Shown: positions 17,023 through 25,977, counted from the stretch's first letter. The stretch: DNA of 64,000 nt from an uncultured Planctomycetia bacterium (GCA_903929765.1 CAIYVX010000013.1:1-64000), one strand, 5' to 3'. Notes: generated by a model from the sequence alone, not told the origin. Translations and numbers: made by a program.

Positions 17023-17979
17023 CTATAGTTTCGAGAGCAGGTCGATGACTTTGCGGTGGCCGGCGTCGGTCTGGTTGACGAGGAGTTGGCCGTTGAAATA
17101 GTCGATGGTGGCGGTTCCGCCGGCGTCGTCCCAGGCAGCGACGCGCGGGTCGGAGTTGGTGACGAATTTTTTAATCAGGTCGATGATCTTCTTTTCGGGA
17201 TGAGGGTCGGCGGCTTCTTCCTTGGTGACCTCCTTGAAGATTCCGCCGCCCCCACCGCCGGAACCGCCGCTGCCGGCGGCGCTCATGGCTGCGGCCAGAT
17301 CGAAACGTGGGGCGGAGTCGCCGAAGTCGGGAACCGGGGTGATGAGGTCGCGGATGGCGTAGGAGTGGAGGTAGATGGGATTGGCTTTTTCTCGGCTGGA
17401 GACGAGAATGCGGCCTTCGACGACGCGCCAGCCCATTTCGGCCAGGACGACGAGGTCGAGGGCCTGTTGGAGCGTGACGGCTTTGATGTGCAGCGTGACC
17501 AGTTCCTCATCGGCCGCTTTGCCGGTGTCGGCTTTGAGCCGCGGATCGACGGCGATGGCCGCGCCGGCGGAGTCGGCCAGGAACGAGAGGGCGTTGGCCA
17601 GAGTGACGGCGTCGAAATCGATGTTGATGCGGGCCCCGAGTTGCGGCAGCCAGGGACCGAAGTAATTGGCCGGGGGGCGGGAGGGAAGAGCGGGGGCGGC
17701 AACAGGATGGAATTCTCTGTAGGGTGCGGCCGGTTTCGGTGCGGCGGTTTGAGTCTCGGGAGCGACCTGTGCGGGGGTTGTAGCGGCGGTAGCAGCCTGA
17801 TGGTTGAGGGCGGCCTGGGACTGGTTGAGAACCTGGTGGTAGGAACTGTCGTCGCGGAAGTCGCGCAAGTGGGACCAGGAGTCGGCGGGGTCGGGGGAAG
17901 TCGCGGCCGGGGCGGCTTGAGCGACGGCCCAGGGCGCAACCCAGACGACCAGGAGCAGTGCGAGACCCAAGCGTTTCAT
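17023..17979 (-). CDS. Exported protein with secretin-N/STN-like domain
   Basis: A 318-residue exported protein. I chose ATG 17979 because AAGGGGG lies upstream and a signal peptide follows (residues 1 to about 22). After a Pro/Ala-rich spacer, a region at about residues 118-205 (INIDFDAVTLANALSFLADS, then LHIKAVTLQQALDLVV and GWRVVEGRILVSS) matches the short beta-alpha-beta STN/secretin N0 pattern. A Gly-rich linker and a second small domain ending KVIDLLSKL follow. It is probably a planctomycete envelope protein related to type II/IV secretin N-domains but without the secretin pore. Confidence 0.65.
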   Translation of the reverse strand: MKRLGLALLLVVWVAPWAVAQAAPAATSPDPADSWSHLRDFRDDSSYHQVLNQSQAALNHQAATAATTPAQVAPETQTAAPKPAAPYREFHPVAAPALPSRPPANYFGPWLPQLGARINIDFDAVTLANALSFLADSAGAAIAVDPRLKADTGKAADEELVTLHIKAVTLQQALDLVVLAEMGWRVVEGRILVSSREKANPIYLHSYAIRDLITPVPDFGDSAPRFDLAAAMSAAGSGGSGGGGGGIFKEVTKEEAADPHPEKKIIDLIKKFVTNSDPRVAAWDDAGGTATIDYFNGQLLVNQTDAGHRKVIDLLSKL

Positions 17980-18114
17980 GGCAGGCCCCCTTGTTTCCAA
18001 ATTAATAACGTCCGGGCGAGACAAAATATTCAACGTATCTGGTTCGCCCGGCCTTATTATACATCGGATTTGCGGCAAGACAAAAACTTTGACAGGCGAG
18101 GCGGGCCTGGATAG

Positions 18115-18192
18115 GCTCGGAAAGCAGAAGTTAAGGCAACGGCTATCGGAAAACGGCTTTAATTATTGGTGCGTGCAAGCACGCACCCTACG
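18115..18192 (+). repeat. Repeat island with GTGCGTGCAAGCACGCACCC hairpin
   Basis: GGCAACGGCTATCGGAAAACGGC linker, then GGTGCGTGCAAGCACGCACCC (perfect hairpin) and TACGG. The same hairpin is at 13421. It lies in the leader of the DUF2330 gene. Confidence 0.7.
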
Positions 18193-18217
18193 GATGCGTG
18201 AGCAGGAGGAGAGCGAG

Positions 18218-19444
18218 ATGCGACAGGGAATGATTGTGGCGGCGGTAATTGGCGTGGTGCTGGGGGCGGGTCAGGCGGCGCTGGCGGACGGGTGCCCGTT
18301 CGTGGCGGAGCGCGGGGCGGCGCTGCCGGTGACGTCGAGCCGGCAACAGGGTTACCTGATCCATTTCGACGGGTGGGAGACGCTCTGCCTTCAGGCGAAT
18401 TATCGCGGCCCGGTGGCGGACGTGGCCTGGGTGGTGCCGGTGCCGTCGGACCCGGAGATCGGGCTGGGCGATTTTAGTACGCTGGAAGCGATGGAAGAAA
18501 AAACGCGGCCACAGGTGGTGATCGAGAAGTTGCCGCAATCGAAGACCAGTTGCGAGGAGCGGGCGCCGCGACCGGCAGATATGGGCAAGCCCGGTCTGGG
18601 CGTGGAGTTGATGAAGTCGGCCCAGGTGGGCGACCTTGAGGTGCAGGTGATCGACGGCAAGGACGGCGCGGCGGTGGCGGGGTGGCTGCGCGAGCACGGC
18701 TATCGCGTGCCGGCGGAGGCCCCGGCGGCGCTGGATGGTTATGTGCGGCGCGGGTTCAAGTTTGTGGTGGCCCAGGTTCGGGCGGAGCGGGCCTGGCAGG
18801 GCGAGGAGGCGAAGGGCAAGGAAGGGCTGTTTTCGGGGACGCTGCTGAAGCTGCGGTTTCGGAGCGAGAAGCCGTATTATCCGCTGGCCCTGTCGCGACT
18901 GGCGGCGGCGGAGGAGACGGAGATAATTTTGTTCACGGTGACGGAGCATCGGCTGCTGCCGGAAGACTGGGCGACGGGCGAGTTGCGGCACCGGGCGCTC
19001 TTGTCGGACGTGGAGGGGCTGGCCAAGCAGGGGGCGACGAAGGAGGCGCAGTTAGGCCCGATGCGGCAGGCCCTGGCGGGGATGATCGGGCCGGGCCTGG
19101 TGACGGAGGCGGCGCTGCCGACGTTCTGCGAATTCGACGAGAACGGGCGGCCGTCGATGGTCGGGCTGAAGAACGACGCGTGGGGGCGGTATCTGCGCAA
19201 GGCGGTGCTGGGGCGGTGGCACACGATGCTGAAGCCGGTGGAGATGCGGCGGGATATTTATTTCGAGCGGGCGCCGACGGACGCGCGGTACGACGGAGCG
19301 ATTATGATCAAAGTGAGCGGGGCGTGGGGCGGTCCGGCGGCCCTGGCGGCACTGGTGCTGCCGGTGGGCTTGCTGGCGGGGCGGAAGCGGAAATGGCGGC
19401 GCGTGGCGGTGGGGGTGATGATTGTGCTGGTGGCACTGGCGTAA
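18218..19444 (+). CDS. DUF2330 family exported membrane-anchored protein
   Basis: A 408-residue protein with a signal peptide ending near ALADG. The DUF2330 core starts with the conserved Cys (DGCPFV), includes the QQGYLIHFDGWETL segment, and has the diagnostic VAWVVPVPSDPEI near residue 70. A C-terminal membrane helix (VLPVGLLAG), a basic stretch and a second hydrophobic segment end the protein. AGGAGG sits 8 bases before ATG 18218, so the longer upstream frame is rejected. Function is unknown in all members. An AT-rich repeat begins at its stop. Confidence 0.85.
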   Translation: MRQGMIVAAVIGVVLGAGQAALADGCPFVAERGAALPVTSSRQQGYLIHFDGWETLCLQANYRGPVADVAWVVPVPSDPEIGLGDFSTLEAMEEKTRPQVVIEKLPQSKTSCEERAPRPADMGKPGLGVELMKSAQVGDLEVQVIDGKDGAAVAGWLREHGYRVPAEAPAALDGYVRRGFKFVVAQVRAERAWQGEEAKGKEGLFSGTLLKLRFRSEKPYYPLALSRLAAAEETEIILFTVTEHRLLPEDWATGELRHRALLSDVEGLAKQGATKEAQLGPMRQALAGMIGPGLVTEAALPTFCEFDENGRPSMVGLKNDAWGRYLRKAVLGRWHTMLKPVEMRRDIYFERAPTDARYDGAIMIKVSGAWGGPAALAALVLPVGLLAGRKRKWRRVAVGVMIVLVALA

Positions 19445-19662
19445 GAGAATTAAAAATGAAAAATTAAAAAGTAAAGAAGAAGAAAAAGAAACGGCGGGTG
19501 GCATGGCGGCCGCTGTTTGCCGCCATGAGAATGTCTGGGGAAGTCCGGACGCTTGTTGGCCTCAACCCCTCACCCGGCCCTGAAGGGCCACCCTCTCCCA
19601 AGGGAGAGGGGCGAAGAAAAAGAACACGGTCGGGCAAAGCCGACCGTGGCACATATAAGGGG
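19445..19662 (+). repeat. Composite island: AT-rich block and three hairpin classes
   Basis: AT block 19445-19472; then GGGTGGCATGGCGGCC...GCCGCCATG (19495-19527, the only core here that runs opposite to its copy at 13488); the CCCTCACCC...GGGAGAGGGG element (19561-19612); and CACGGTCGGGCAAAGCCGACCGTGGCACA in two halves (19626-19653). The last hairpin lies only 17 bases before the sixA-like start. Confidence 0.8.
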
Positions 19663-19669
19663 GGATGAT

Positions 19670-20134
19670 GTGAAAGTTTATCTGGTGCGGCACGGACAGG
19701 CGGAGGATAAGGAGTCGGACCGGGAGCGGCACCTGACTTCGGCGGGGCGGAACGACGTGAAGGCCCTGGCGAGCTATCTGCGGACGCTGCGGGTCAAGGT
19801 GGGCCAGGTCTGGCATAGCGGCAAGACGCGGGCGGCGGAGACGGCGGAGATTGTGGCCGGGGAAATCCGGGTGACGGGCGAGGTGGAGGCCCGGCGGGGG
19901 TTGGACCCGAACGATTCGGCGGCGGAGCTGGCGAAAGAGTTGGCGCGGATGGATGAGGACGTGATGATCGTCGGGCACATGCCGTTTCTGAGCGAGTTGG
20001 TTTCGGTGCTGGTGGCGGGCGGGGCGGCGGGGGAGATTGTGAGTTTCAGGACGGCTGGAGCGTGCTGCCTGGAGCGGGACGACGGCGAACCGTGGCGGCT
20101 GGTGTGGCTGGTGTCGCCGGGGACGTTGCCGTAG
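19670..20134 (+). CDS. sixA: SixA-type phosphohistidine phosphatase
   Basis: A 154-residue short histidine phosphatase. The RHG motif LVRHGQAED at residues 4-12 and the second histidine in IVGHMPFLSEL near residue 102 are present, and the length fits SixA (about 160). The family removes phosphate from histidine in phosphotransfer proteins. GTG 19670 follows AAGGGGGGATGAT, and the ribosome binding site directly follows a palindromic repeat tail. An AT-rich repeat follows the stop. Other small histidine phosphatases cannot be fully excluded. Confidence 0.83.
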   Translation: MKVYLVRHGQAEDKESDRERHLTSAGRNDVKALASYLRTLRVKVGQVWHSGKTRAAETAEIVAGEIRVTGEVEARRGLDPNDSAAELAKELARMDEDVMIVGHMPFLSELVSVLVAGGAAGEIVSFRTAGACCLERDDGEPWRLVWLVSPGTLP

Positions 20135-20325
20135 GAGAATTAAAAATTAAAAATTAAAAAGGAAAAATTAAAGACGAAGAAGAAACGACGCAAAAAAAGA
20201 CGAAACAGCGTCCCCCAGCAGTGCTGGGGGCTTCAAAAGAAGAAGCAACGGCACCCTCACCCGGCCGCTAAAGCGGCCACCCTCCCCCAAGGGGGAGGGG
20301 TGAAACAACAGCAGCGAAATCAATC
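20135..20325 (+). repeat. Composite island: AT-rich block, CCCCCAGC and CCCTCACCC elements
   Basis: AT block 20135-20174; linker GACGAAGAAGAAACGACG; CCCCCAGCAGTGCTGGGGG (20214-20232); then CCCTCACCCGGCC, a small hairpin, CACCCTCCCCCAAGGGGGAGG and GGTGAAAC (20252-20304). It fills the gap between two convergent genes. Confidence 0.8.
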
Positions 20326-21345
20326 CAAATTAATTGTGACGAGATCGATGCGGGAATGGTCGGCCTGACCGAGGCCGAGTTTCCGGGCCCAGTCGGTGAC
20401 CTTGCGACCGTCGGTGACGGGCCAGGGCGAGCCGTGGACGGCGGCGCGTTTGGTTTCGAGGATGTCGAGGGCGACGCTTTCGACGGCTACGGGGTCCGTG
20501 CCGAGGATGAGGCCGCCGAAGGTCCAGCGGAATTCTTCGTGGTCGTCGGGTCCGCCGTCGTAGAGCGGGCGCGTGGCGTCGATCAGGACGAGGCGGGTGC
20601 GAGACTTGATCGGTTCGAGGTTGGAGAGTTCGGCAATCGATTTCCACATTTCGCCGCGATCCCAGCCGTGAAAGGCCGAGGGGTTGTTGATCGAGCCGAA
20701 ATGATTTTTCATGGCCAGCGAGGCCCCGGTGCCGGAGTGCATTTTGAGGACCGGAAGGTTGATGATGCAGGTGGTGTCCTTGACCAGAGCGGCGCGGAGT
20801 TTGGTCGGCTGTTTGCGCGACGGCAGGGTGAAGGGGTCGGAGAGTTCGAGTTCCTCGGGCGTGAGGTCTTCGCGGTCCCAGGCTCTGATGCGGTCGGAGG
20901 CGAGGTGGTTTGTTTCCACGAGGCGGCGGGCGATATATTTGGGGATTTCGTCGTGGGTGCGGAGGTTGGGACCGCCGGCGCGGGTGATTTTCATGGAGAC
21001 GCGGTCGCCGTCGGCGGCAACGAGTCGCCAGGCTTTTTCGGCGGAGTCGGCGCCGGAGAGTTCGCGGACCGCCCGCTCGATCATTTTTTCCAGGACCGGC
21101 CGGTTGGCGTCGTAACCGCGGACGAGGACTTCCGGGTGGGTGATGACGATGACGCGGCTCTTGGGCGGCAGGGCGGCATTGGTGTCGGAAGCGGCGGATG
21201 TGGCCGAGGCGGCACTGGTGGCGGATTGTGCCAGGAGCCGCGAGGCGGTCCCGGCGGCAGCCAGCGCGGCCGCGGCGCTGAGGCCGTGACGGAGGAAATC
21301 GCGGCGCGAAAGGCCGGGCGGAAGATTTTCGTGTTGGTCGGTCAT
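20320..21345 (-). CDS. TAT-exported DUF362 domain protein
   Basis: A 341-residue protein with a twin-arginine signal (SRRDFLRHG at residues 13-21, then an Ala-rich hydrophobic region), so it is exported folded, often with a cofactor. The mature part is DUF362: VIVITHPEVL near residue 63, the central INLPVLKMHSGTGASLAMKN, and ALDILETKRA. Many DUF362 proteins bind iron-sulfur clusters, but I see no CxxC-type cluster motif here. Function is unknown. Confidence 0.8.
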   Translation of the reverse strand: MTDQHENLPPGLSRRDFLRHGLSAAAALAAAGTASRLLAQSATSAASATSAASDTNAALPPKSRVIVITHPEVLVRGYDANRPVLEKMIERAVRELSGADSAEKAWRLVAADGDRVSMKITRAGGPNLRTHDEIPKYIARRLVETNHLASDRIRAWDREDLTPEELELSDPFTLPSRKQPTKLRAALVKDTTCIINLPVLKMHSGTGASLAMKNHFGSINNPSAFHGWDRGEMWKSIAELSNLEPIKSRTRLVLIDATRPLYDGGPDDHEEFRWTFGGLILGTDPVAVESVALDILETKRAAVHGSPWPVTDGRKVTDWARKLGLGQADHSRIDLVTINLD

Positions 21346-21382
21346 GGGTACTCGATTGTCTCCGTGCGATTATACGCAACGG

Positions 21383-21420
21383 GTGCATGGCCACGCAAGC
21401 GTGGACCATGCCACCCACTC
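21383..21420 (+). repeat. GCATGGCCACGC hairpin with CATGCCACCC tail
   Basis: GCATGGCCACGCAAGCGTGG followed by ACCATGCCACCCAC. It is a variant of the CATGGCCGC...GCGGCCATGCCACCC class found inside rsmH and leuS. Confidence 0.6.
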
Positions 21421-21475
21421 TTTCTGCTTGTCACGGCGATAGTTGGGGCTTATTCTACCACCGGAGAAATCGGGC

Positions 21476-23272
21476 ATGGCGAAAAAACAGAAAGATAATC
21501 GGGATGTTTCCGTCCTCAACCCCTCACCCGGCCCTAAAGGGCCGCCCTCTCCCAAGGGAGAGGGGTTAACAGGAACAGCTCCTGGGGCGGACTATCGGTT
21601 TACGCTGCGCGGCTGGTGGCCGGCGGCGGTGCTGTGCGTGTTGACGGCGGGGCTGCTGGCCCTGGCGTTTCCGCCGCTGCGGTGGGCGTGGGTGGCGCAC
21701 GTGGCGCTCGTGCCGATGTTGCTGGCGGTGGTGCGGGCGGCGAATAAAAAGACGCTGGCGGCAGCGGCGGCGCTGGGCGGCGCGGCGTTTTACGGGCTGG
21801 AGGCTTATTGGGTCTGGAACGTGGACCTCGGCGGGTTTGTCGGGATGTTGATTTTTTTCATTCCGTTCTGGCCGGTGTTTGCGGTGCTGGCCTATTGGGT
21901 CGGGCGGCGGACGGGGTTGCCGCTGGCGCTGGTGGCCCCGGTGTTGTGGGTACCGCTGGAGTTGGCGCGGGCATACCTGCTGACGGGGATGCCGTGGTTT
22001 TACCTGGGCCATCCGCAGGCGGCGAGCGTGCACCTGCTGCAGGTGGCGGATTTGGCGGGGGTTTACGGGCTGAGCGCATTGTCGGCGGCGACGGCGGGGT
22101 TGCTGGTGGATCTGTTGACGCGGCCGGTGTTTTTGAGGTACGGCGAGAAAGTGCGGCTGTCGCGGTCGCTGGCGCTTTCGGCGGTGGTGGTCGTGGCGGC
22201 CTGGGCGTTTGTCGTGGGGTACGGATATTTCCGGTTGCAGCCGGTGACGATGCGACCGGGGCCGCTGGTGGTGTCGGTGCAATCGAACGTGCCGCAAAAG
22301 GTAAAGGGGACGGAGGGCGATCCGTCGTATGAGCAGTTGACGCGGTTGACGCGGGCGGCGCTGGAGCGCGAGCCGGAGGCGGACCTGGTGGTCTGGCCGG
22401 AGACGATGGGTCCGATTATGATCAACCAGTGGTGGCTGGAGGCGAACGTGGAGCGGCTCTACCCGCAGGCCGGGTGGGGGAAGGCGCACAAGGTGCAGGA
22501 GAAGTCGCGGGAGAGTTGGCGGGAGTTGCATGAGTTGGTGGGCGCGGCGACTGCGGGGAAAGCGGCGCTGCTGGTCGGGACGGAGTCGCTGGAATCGGAC
22601 GGATCGACGTACAATACGGCGCTGTTGATAAGTCCGGCGGATCGGGGCTATGCCCCGGCGGGGCGGTACGACAAGGTGCACCTGGTGCCGTTCGGCGAGT
22701 TTGTGCCGTTCCGGGAATCGTGGCCCTGGCTGCACAAGTTGTTGCAGGGGTTGACGCCCTATGATTACGAATATAACCTGAGGGAAGGGCCGGAGGTGAA
22801 TCGGCTGAAGTGTGCCGGGGCCTGGTTCGCCGTGCCGATCTGTTTCGAGGATTCGTTTGCGACGGTCTGCCGCGAGATGGTTTATCCGGGCGGCGAGAAG
22901 GCGGCGGATTTCCTTTTGAACATTTCCAATGACGGCTGGTTCGACGGGACGTTCGAGGTGGAGCAGCACTGGGACCAGTCGGTGTTTCGGGCGGTGGAGA
23001 ACCGGGTGCCGGTGGTGCGGAGCGTGAACACTGGTGTAAGCGGATTCATCGATTCGTGCGGGCGGACCGTGGGCCGGGTGCGGACGATGGACGGGCGGGT
23101 GCGGTCGGTGGAAGGCTGGGCGGCGGCGCGGCTGGAGTTGGACGGACGGACGACGGTTTATGGGCGATATGGCGATGTGTTTGCGTATGCCCTTTGTCTT
23201 GGCGCGATTTGCTTACTAATTGGAGCCTGGGGGCGGCGGCCGCAACGCGGCCGAGAGCAGGGGAGTAGGTGA
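21476..23272 (+). CDS. lnt: Apolipoprotein N-acyltransferase
   Basis: A 598-residue inner-membrane enzyme that adds the third acyl chain to lipoproteins. An N-terminal block of membrane helices precedes a nitrilase-like domain with the catalytic triad Glu309 (VWPETMG), Lys400 (YDKVHLVPFGE) and Cys456 (PICFEDSF). Start ATG 21476 has a poor ribosome binding site. Residues 13-31 of the cytoplasmic tail are encoded by a palindromic repeat (21512-21569); it adds Pro/Gly/Lys-rich sequence ahead of the first helix. Several lipoproteins in this window are possible substrates. Confidence 0.88.
   Translation: MAKKQKDNRDVSVLNPSPGPKGPPSPKGEGLTGTAPGADYRFTLRGWWPAAVLCVLTAGLLALAFPPLRWAWVAHVALVPMLLAVVRAANKKTLAAAAALGGAAFYGLEAYWVWNVDLGGFVGMLIFFIPFWPVFAVLAYWVGRRTGLPLALVAPVLWVPLELARAYLLTGMPWFYLGHPQAASVHLLQVADLAGVYGLSALSAATAGLLVDLLTRPVFLRYGEKVRLSRSLALSAVVVVAAWAFVVGYGYFRLQPVTMRPGPLVVSVQSNVPQKVKGTEGDPSYEQLTRLTRAALEREPEADLVVWPETMGPIMINQWWLEANVERLYPQAGWGKAHKVQEKSRESWRELHELVGAATAGKAALLVGTESLESDGSTYNTALLISPADRGYAPAGRYDKVHLVPFGEFVPFRESWPWLHKLLQGLTPYDYEYNLREGPEVNRLKCAGAWFAVPICFEDSFATVCREMVYPGGEKAADFLLNISNDGWFDGTFEVEQHWDQSVFRAVENRVPVVRSVNTGVSGFIDSCGRTVGRVRTMDGRVRSVEGWAAARLELDGRTTVYGRYGDVFAYALCLGAICLLIGAWGRRPQRGREQGSR
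21512..21569 (+). repeat. In-frame CCCTCACCC-type repeat inside lnt
   Basis: GTCCTCAACCCCTCACCCGG, CCCTAAAGGGCCGCCCTCTCC, CAAGGGAGAGGGGTTAAC. It is nearly identical to intergenic copies at 13308, 19561 and 39125, and here it is translated. Confidence 0.88.
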
Positions 23273-23276
23273 ACAG

Positions 23277-24446
23277 GTGAACAGTAGAAAAGAAAAAGAA
23301 AACAACAACAGCACACGGCGGGCAAGACCCGCCGTGGCACACGCGCTGGCGCTGGTGGTTCTGGCGGCGCTGCTGGGCGGCTGCGGCGGGGGTGGGGACC
23401 GGGCCGGGTATCTGGCGAAGAGCCGGGAACTGCTGCCGCAGACCTTGAAGAGCGACGATTCGTCGGTGCGCGGCTTCGGGCTGGAAGTTTATCGGGATCT
23501 GCATCTGGCGGCGCCGAAGGAAGCGCTGGCGGCGCTGGTACACGATTCGGAGGTGCCGGTGCGGTTTAATGCCCTGGTGCTGCTGGCGGCGCAGGCCAAG
23601 ACGGCGGAGGAAAAAGAAGCGGCGCGGCGAGCGTTCGAGAAGGTGCTGGCGGAGGACGCGGATCGCAACGTGCGTCTGGCGGCGGCGTACGGCCTGGCGA
23701 CGCTGGGCGACACGTCGCAGGTGGGCCTGCTGGCGGAGGCCCTGGCGGACCAGGAGAACGTGGCGGGGCGGCGCAATGCGGCCATGCTGCTGGGCCTGCT
23801 GGGCAACGGTTCGGCGGCGACGATGTTGAAGGAACACCTGAAGGATCCGGACACGATGGTGCGGATCAACGTGGGCGAGGCGCTGGTGCGGCTGGGGGTG
23901 CAGGCGGGCCTGACGCCATTGCGGCAGGTGGCGCGGGACTCCAGTTCGCCGGCGCAGGTCAGTGCGATCCTGGCCCTGGGGCGGGTGGGCTTTCCGCCGG
24001 AAGATATTCAAAATTTGCGCGAGGTTCAAGGCCGGCACCCGAGCGTGGGCGCGCTGCTGGCGACGTTCGGGGCGCGGGCCATGCTGGGCGATTACACGCA
24101 GATCATTTTTCTGACCGAGGTGGCCTCCGGGGCGGAAAAAAACGCGCCGCTGACGGATCAGGACCAGGCCTTTGCCCTGCAACTGCTGGCCCGGGCGGCG
24201 TACGGGCCGGCGTGGGCGGAGGTGGGCAAATGCCTGGGGGATCGTAACCTCGCCGTGGCCTACAGCGCGGCCTGGGCGGAGTTGGCGTTTGATACGCCGC
24301 GCGGCCAGAGGCTGAAAACCACGATCCGCGACGCCGAAAAGAGCCAGATGTTGACGCAGGAGGAGGTGTTGCGTCGGTCGGCGCCGGCGAAGACCCCGAC
24401 GGGAACGAGGTCGCAGACGCCGGGTTATGTGCCGGTGGGGCGATAG
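23277..24446 (+). CDS. HEAT-repeat lipoprotein
   Basis: A 389-residue lipoprotein with lipobox LLGGC and a body of HEAT-like helical repeats (about residues 75-235: recurring LAALVHDSEVPVRFNAL, VRLAAAYGLATLGD, VRINVGEALVRLG). Such repeats serve protein-protein contacts. The start is uncertain: GTG 23277, four bases after the lnt stop, or GTG 23334. With the first start, the N-region of the signal peptide (Arg/Lys/Asn-rich, residues 2-20) is encoded by a palindromic repeat; with the second, the repeat supplies the start codon itself. It is probably co-transcribed with lnt. Confidence 0.7.
   Translation: MNSRKEKENNNSTRRARPAVAHALALVVLAALLGGCGGGGDRAGYLAKSRELLPQTLKSDDSSVRGFGLEVYRDLHLAAPKEALAALVHDSEVPVRFNALVLLAAQAKTAEEKEAARRAFEKVLAEDADRNVRLAAAYGLATLGDTSQVGLLAEALADQENVAGRRNAAMLLGLLGNGSAATMLKEHLKDPDTMVRINVGEALVRLGVQAGLTPLRQVARDSSSPAQVSAILALGRVGFPPEDIQNLREVQGRHPSVGALLATFGARAMLGDYTQIIFLTEVASGAEKNAPLTDQDQAFALQLLARAAYGPAWAEVGKCLGDRNLAVAYSAAWAELAFDTPRGQRLKTTIRDAEKSQMLTQEEVLRRSAPAKTPTGTRSQTPGYVPVGR
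23278..23345 (+). repeat. Purine-rich linker plus CGGCGGG hairpin at a gene start
   Basis: AGTAGAAAAGAAAAAGAAAAC, AACAACAGCA, then the hairpin CACGGCGGGCAAGACC...CCGCCGTG (23314-23336) with GGCACAC. It has the same core as 36343-36370 and a stem variant of 19626-19653. Confidence 0.8.
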
Positions 24447-24494
24447 TTTCCACCGGGCCGGCCGGAAATCGGAGGGAAGGGGCGTGGATTTTGC

Positions 24495-24522
24495 TTGACG
24501 GGAGATGGTCGGCGGTTAGAAT
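24495..24522 (+). promoter_or_regulatory. Sigma-70-type promoter for the coiled-coil membrane gene
   Basis: TTGACG at 24495-24500 and TAGAAT at 24517-24522 with a 16-base spacer. The roughly 140-base leader to the TTG start has no element I can name. Confidence 0.6.
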
Positions 24523-24665
24523 CTTTTTTCTGTAAGGTCCGGTTAGCGTGGGACTAAGGCGGTTTTGCGCGGCATCATAATATAGTTCATGGGCGGAGAG
24601 AGCCGGGCGTATCTAAATGTCGGGTCCACTGGCAGGGACTCTAGCTCGTTAAAGGAGGATGTTCC

Positions 24666-25505
24666 TTGAGCACGTTAGGAAAGATTTTCATTGTGCTGAA
24701 CGTCGTGGCGGCGATTGTCCTGGCGACGCTGGTGATTGCGTTTGTGGACCAGCAAAAGGACCTGAGGACGAACCTGGAAAAGTCGAAGCAGACCACGCTA
24801 GACGCCGCGAAGAAGATGGATCAGCTTCGCGACGCGGTCAAGGCCCGCAACATGGCCTTCGACAAGTTGGCGACGACGAGCGGGATGGACCTCGACAACA
24901 AGAACAACGCCATCTTGGAACTGCGGAACCAGTTGACGGGCGCCCAGGGCGACAAGTCGAAGTTGCAGGGCGACCTGTCGGCGATGAACAACTCGCTCAA
25001 GGGGCTCAATGACTCGTACGATAAGTTGAACTCGTCGAAGAAGGAACTGGAAGAGAAGTACAACACGGAAGTCGCGGCGGAAGCGAAGCTGCGCCAGTTG
25101 AGCGACGAGCAGATGATCCAGATTCAGAATCTGCGGCAGTCGGATACCGACGGCAAGGCCCGGGTAAAGAGTCTGGAGGTGCAGGTGGCGGAACTGACGA
25201 AGTCGAACGCCTATCTGAAGCAGCATGCCCAGGCGACGCTGCCGGAGACGGTGCCGGTGCTGCCGACGGTGACGCTGCACGGCGTGGTCAAGGACGTGGA
25301 CAACGCGAAGAAGGTGGCGGAGATTAACCTGGGGTCGAGCGACCAGGTGGTGGCCGGGATGATCTTTGAGGTTTCGCGGGCGAACAAGTACCTGGGCGAC
25401 CTGAAAGTGACCAAGGTGGAAGAGAACGCGGCGGTCGGGACGCTGGCGACGGTTCAGGATGAAATCCGGAGGGACGACAATGTCACGTATTCCGTCAAGC
25501 ACTAG
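24666..25505 (+). CDS. Membrane-anchored coiled-coil protein
   Basis: A 279-residue protein with one N-terminal membrane helix (residues 8-27) and a long coiled coil (about residues 30-195) with clear heptad leucines. A compact C-terminal beta-rich domain starts at VTLHGVVKDVDNAKKVAEIN. It begins at TTG with a strong AAAGGAGG site. The layout resembles MreC-like or envelope-spacer proteins (single anchor, coiled coil, beta domain) but the sequence is not MreC. It overlaps the next gene by 26 bases, and the pair lies directly before mreB, so a role in cell shape is a reasonable guess. Confidence 0.7.
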   Translation: MSTLGKIFIVLNVVAAIVLATLVIAFVDQQKDLRTNLEKSKQTTLDAAKKMDQLRDAVKARNMAFDKLATTSGMDLDNKNNAILELRNQLTGAQGDKSKLQGDLSAMNNSLKGLNDSYDKLNSSKKELEEKYNTEVAAEAKLRQLSDEQMIQIQNLRQSDTDGKARVKSLEVQVAELTKSNAYLKQHAQATLPETVPVLPTVTLHGVVKDVDNAKKVAEINLGSSDQVVAGMIFEVSRANKYLGDLKVTKVEENAAVGTLATVQDEIRRDDNVTYSVKH

Positions 25506-25893
25506 CGGGAGCACCTCCGGCTCGGGCGGCGTGGCCATCAGCGGCAAGCCCCTGAGCACGGTCTATACGGTTCTGGCCATCATCGCCACACTGTTCCTGG
25601 TGGCGGCGGTCGTGATGACGATGACGAAGTCGAATGAGCTGTTCGGGTTCGTCATGCCGTTGGGCGACGACTATAAGACGGCCAACGACAAGACGACGGC
25701 GGACACCAAAGCGATTAAGACGGCGACGGACGCGATCAACGCGCCGTTCGATCTGCTGACGGGCATGGCGGGACACGCGGAAGCGGAAGCCGGGCAACCG
25801 GCGGCTGTTCCTGCTCCGGTCGCCCCGGTTCCTGCTCCGGCCGTTCCGGCGCCGGCGGTGCCTTCGGGCGCTCCGGCGGCTCCGGCGGCGTAG
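25480..25893 (+). CDS. Single-span membrane protein with Pro/Ala-rich tail
   Basis: A 137-residue protein. ATG 25480 follows CGGAGGG. A Ser/Gly-rich N-terminus precedes one membrane helix (about residues 30-50), then a charged Lys/Thr/Asp stretch and a C-terminal repetitive Pro-Ala-Val region made of APVPAPAVPAP units. It overlaps the end of the coiled-coil gene and has the same topology, which suggests the two form a complex. I do not recognise a family. Confidence 0.65.
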   Translation: MSRIPSSTSGSTSGSGGVAISGKPLSTVYTVLAIIATLFLVAAVVMTMTKSNELFGFVMPLGDDYKTANDKTTADTKAIKTATDAINAPFDLLTGMAGHAEAEAGQPAAVPAPVAPVPAPAVPAPAVPSGAPAAPAA

Positions 25894-25977
25894 CAGTCGG
25901 CAGCGGCGGGTCGCGGTGCCATTAATAAAGAGAATTCCGCGTGGCACGGCCCGGATGGGCCGTGTCGCTTTGTGGAA

